Shown here piece by piece: positions 6,240 through 8,259 of a DNA stretch of 8,259 bases. Position 1 is the stretch's first letter, and the number at the start of each line of letters is the position of its first letter. A program made the translations under genes and the position numbers. The notes below the pieces were generated by a model, which ran no database searches, had not been told where the DNA came from, and saw only the letters and a program-made list of their open reading frames with translations. Source of the stretch: Gammaproteobacteria bacterium. Lineage in GTDB: Bacteria > Pseudomonadota > Gammaproteobacteria > Steroidobacterales > Rariloculaceae. The stretch lies in contig SMWC01000039.1 in the NCBI GenBank assembly GCA_004357505.1, positions 1 to 8,259 of the forward strand, given 5' to 3'.

Positions 6240-8259
6240 TGGTCGGATCCACCCGTCGATTAGTGGCCATCGGCCTCGCCGCGCACTTGGCCGGTTGCGA
6301 TCAAGCGCCCGAATCACCGCCATCATTATCCGCGATCGAGGAGAGTCGCTTGGCCGATTACGTCGGCGGGCAACAATGTGCAGCCTGCCACGTCGATGCG
6401 ACGAATGCCTGGCTTGGCTCGCATCACGACCTGGCGATGCAAGTGGCCGACTCGAGTACGGTACTTGGAGATTTTGACGACGCCGAGTTCAGCTATAACG
6501 GCGTCAGGACCGAGTTCTTTCGTCGCGGTGTAGACCATTGGGTGCGAACGGATGGGCCGGACGGCATGCTGACCGAGTACCGGGTCACCCATACCTTCGG
6601 CGTAGACCCGCTCCAACAGTATCTCGTGGAGATGACTGGCGGCCAGATTCAGGCATTAAGTATTGCTTGGGACTCGCGACCGGCTGCCGCCGGAGGCCGG
6701 CGCTGGTTCCATCTATACCCGGACGACACAGTTGACCATACGGATCCGCTACACTGGACTGGCACGTTTCAAAACTGGAACGGTACCTGCGCCGAATGTC
6801 ATTCAACCGATCTGCAGAAGAATTACGTCCTAGCAACGGACAGCTACAGCACGATCTCCTCGAGCATCGACGTTGATTGTGAGGCCTGCCACGGCCCGGG
6901 CTCCTTACACGTCATGGCACCCGAACAGGTGCCACTACCTCTCGCGCACGACGCTGAGGCTCGCTGGCTCTTTGTCGACGACACGGGTATTGCGCGACGC
7001 ACACCTTCGCTCGCGTCGCGTCAGGAACTAGAGACCTGTGCGCAATGCCACTCACGCCGCAGTCAGTTCACCGACGACTTCGCACCAGGCGACGCCTTGC
7101 TGGACGGGTTCCGCCCGTCGCTGCTCGAAGAGAATCTCTATCACGCAGACGGCCAAATCCAGGATGAGGTCTATGTCTATGGCTCATTCCTGCAGAGCAA
7201 GATGCACGCTGCGGGCGTAAGCTGTAGCGACTGCCACGACCCGCACAGCACCAGACTGCGTTTCGCAGGCAACGCCCTGTGTGGCCAGTGCCATCTCGCA
7301 AGCACCTACGACGTGACCGAGCACCACCACCATGCGCGCAGCACGTCCGGCTCACTCTGTGTGGACTGCCACATGCCGGCGAAGACCTATATGGTGGTTG
7401 ACCCGCGGCGGGATCACAGCTTTCGGGTACCCCGTCCGGACCTGTCATCGAGTCTGAGTACGCCCAACGCCTGTAACGGCTGTCACGAGGACGAGAGCAC
7501 CGAGTGGGCTGCAACGGCCGTCGCAAGCTGGTTCCCGGAGGGTCGCGGGCAAGCCTTCCACTACGGACAGGCGCTGCACGCCGGCCGCACTTGGGCAGCT
7601 AACCGCGGTGAGCTGCTACGCGAGGTGGTGCTCGATCCGATAATGCCCGCCATCGTTCGCGCCACTGCCGTCGGTCTCCTCGCAAGGCAGATCGATGACG
7701 CGACACTGGACATCATCGACCAGGTACTGCGAGACGATAACGTACTGGTCCAGCTCGCCGCACTGGATGCACTCGAGAGTTTGCCGCCGACGTCGCGAAT
7801 TCAGGCCGCCCAGCGTTTTCTGACTCACTCATTACGGACCTTGCGCATGACCGCCGCGCACATACTCCTGCCTGCGCGAGCCGAGTTGAGTGAACGTCGG
7901 GCCGCCGATCTGGACGCCGCGCTCGCAGAGTACCGGGAGGCGCAATTGTTCAACAGTGACCGCGCCGAGGGACTGTTCAACTGGGCCAACACGCTTGTTC
8001 AGCTCGGGCGCCTGGCCGAGGCGGAGGAGCTATTCCAGGATGCAATCGAGCGCGCACCCGTCTTCACAGCCGCTTACGTCAACCTGGCCGACCTCTATCG
8101 GCGCGCCGGCAGAGAACAAGAGGCTCGAACCTTGCTCGAGCAGGCGATTGCAAACAACCCGCAAGACCCTGGCGCGCCCTTTGCGCTAGGTCTGTCGCTC
8201 GTGCGTTCCGACGCCCCCGACGACGCGTTTGCAGCACTCGAACTCGCAGCCGAGCTTGC
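6239..8259 (+). CDS. Multiheme (at least eight-heme) cytochrome c lipoprotein with HEAT-like and TPR regions (3' end outside window)
   Basis: The frame is open from ATG 6239 to the right edge, 673 codons. Residues 1-20 are a lipoprotein signal (R6/R7, hydrophobic core, lipobox LAGC at 17-20). Asp at +2 would favour inner-membrane retention by the E. coli rule. Eight canonical heme sites follow: C47AACH, C184AECH, C214EACH, C267AQCH, C329SDCH, C348GQCH, C374VDCH and C412NGCH. A run of four histidines (362-365) between hemes 6 and 7 could give distal ligands. Residues about 420-555 form HEAT-like helix pairs, then TPRs at about 577-610, 611-644 and from 645. The N-terminal half resembles the cytochrome c554-type multiheme proteins fused to TPRs that are common in proteobacteria and have no settled function. 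Likely roles are periplasmic electron transfer or a membrane-anchored reductase or scaffold. The start is set by the lipobox and by overlap with the small gene; a weak AGAGG lies 11 bases upstream. Confidence 0.93.
   Translation, partial: MVGSTRRLVAIGLAAHLAGCDQAPESPPSLSAIEESRLADYVGGQQCAACHVDATNAWLGSHHDLAMQVADSSTVLGDFDDAEFSYNGVRTEFFRRGVDHWVRTDGPDGMLTEYRVTHTFGVDPLQQYLVEMTGGQIQALSIAWDSRPAAAGGRRWFHLYPDDTVDHTDPLHWTGTFQNWNGTCAECHSTDLQKNYVLATDSYSTISSSIDVDCEACHGPGSLHVMAPEQVPLPLAHDAEARWLFVDDTGIARRTPSLASRQELETCAQCHSRRSQFTDDFAPGDALLDGFRPSLLEENLYHADGQIQDEVYVYGSFLQSKMHAAGVSCSDCHDPHSTRLRFAGNALCGQCHLASTYDVTEHHHHARSTSGSLCVDCHMPAKTYMVVDPRRDHSFRVPRPDLSSSLSTPNACNGCHEDESTEWAATAVASWFPEGRGQAFHYGQALHAGRTWAANRGELLREVVLDPIMPAIVRATAVGLLARQIDDATLDIIDQVLRDDNVLVQLAALDALESLPPTSRIQAAQRFLTHSLRTLRMTAAHILLPARAELSERRAADLDAALAEYREAQLFNSDRAEGLFNWANTLVQLGRLAEAEELFQDAIERAPVFTAAYVNLADLYRRAGREQEARTLLEQAIANNPQDPGAPFALGLSLVRSDAPDDAFAALELAAEL

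Noticed and set aside
5907..6326. 139-codon minus-strand open frame across the divergent spacer and the small gene
   Set aside because: The product is low-complexity and rich in Arg, Asp and Ser. It overlaps the coupled plus-strand genes, so it looks like a shadow frame.

Overview
The window looks like a high-GC proteobacterial chromosome segment. The evidence is dense GC-rich coding, Shine-Dalgarno-type ribosome binding sites, Sec-type and lipoprotein signal sequences, and a multiheme cytochrome c. A gammaproteobacterium is my guess, from protein style only; no rRNA or taxonomic marker is present. I see no tRNA, CRISPR array, insertion sequence or phage gene.

Layout. At the left edge is the 3' end of a plus-strand gene (1-410) whose product resembles the C-terminal part of a polysaccharide deacetylase. 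Next is a plus-strand gene for an exported two-module glyoxalase-fold (VOC) protein (534-1337). It converges on a minus-strand pair of PLP-dependent trans-sulfuration enzymes. The upstream gene (2577-3728) is a conventional cystathionine gamma-synthase/gamma-lyase. The downstream gene (1361-2530) is a divergent paralog 46 bp away, very probably in the same operon. Farther right on the minus strand are a ten-helix EamA/DMT permease (3854-4729) and an exported cysteine-rich protein of unknown function (4826-5878).

A divergent spacer (5879-6053) separates these from a plus-strand unit: a 61-residue membrane protein (6054-6239), then a lipoprotein cytochrome c (6239 to beyond the window) whose start codon overlaps the small gene's stop by one base. 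The visible part of the cytochrome has eight CxxCH heme sites, a HEAT-like helical stretch and TPR repeats.

How the genes relate. The paired PLP enzymes suggest sulfur amino-acid metabolism, and the permease could export a small metabolite, but a link between them is only proximity. The small membrane protein and the cytochrome are tightly coupled and are the best candidate for a poorly described system: a membrane-anchored electron-transfer/scaffold protein with a dedicated small partner. Its start region is odd. A strong ribosome binding site leads to an ATG followed at once by TGA, in frame with the small protein.
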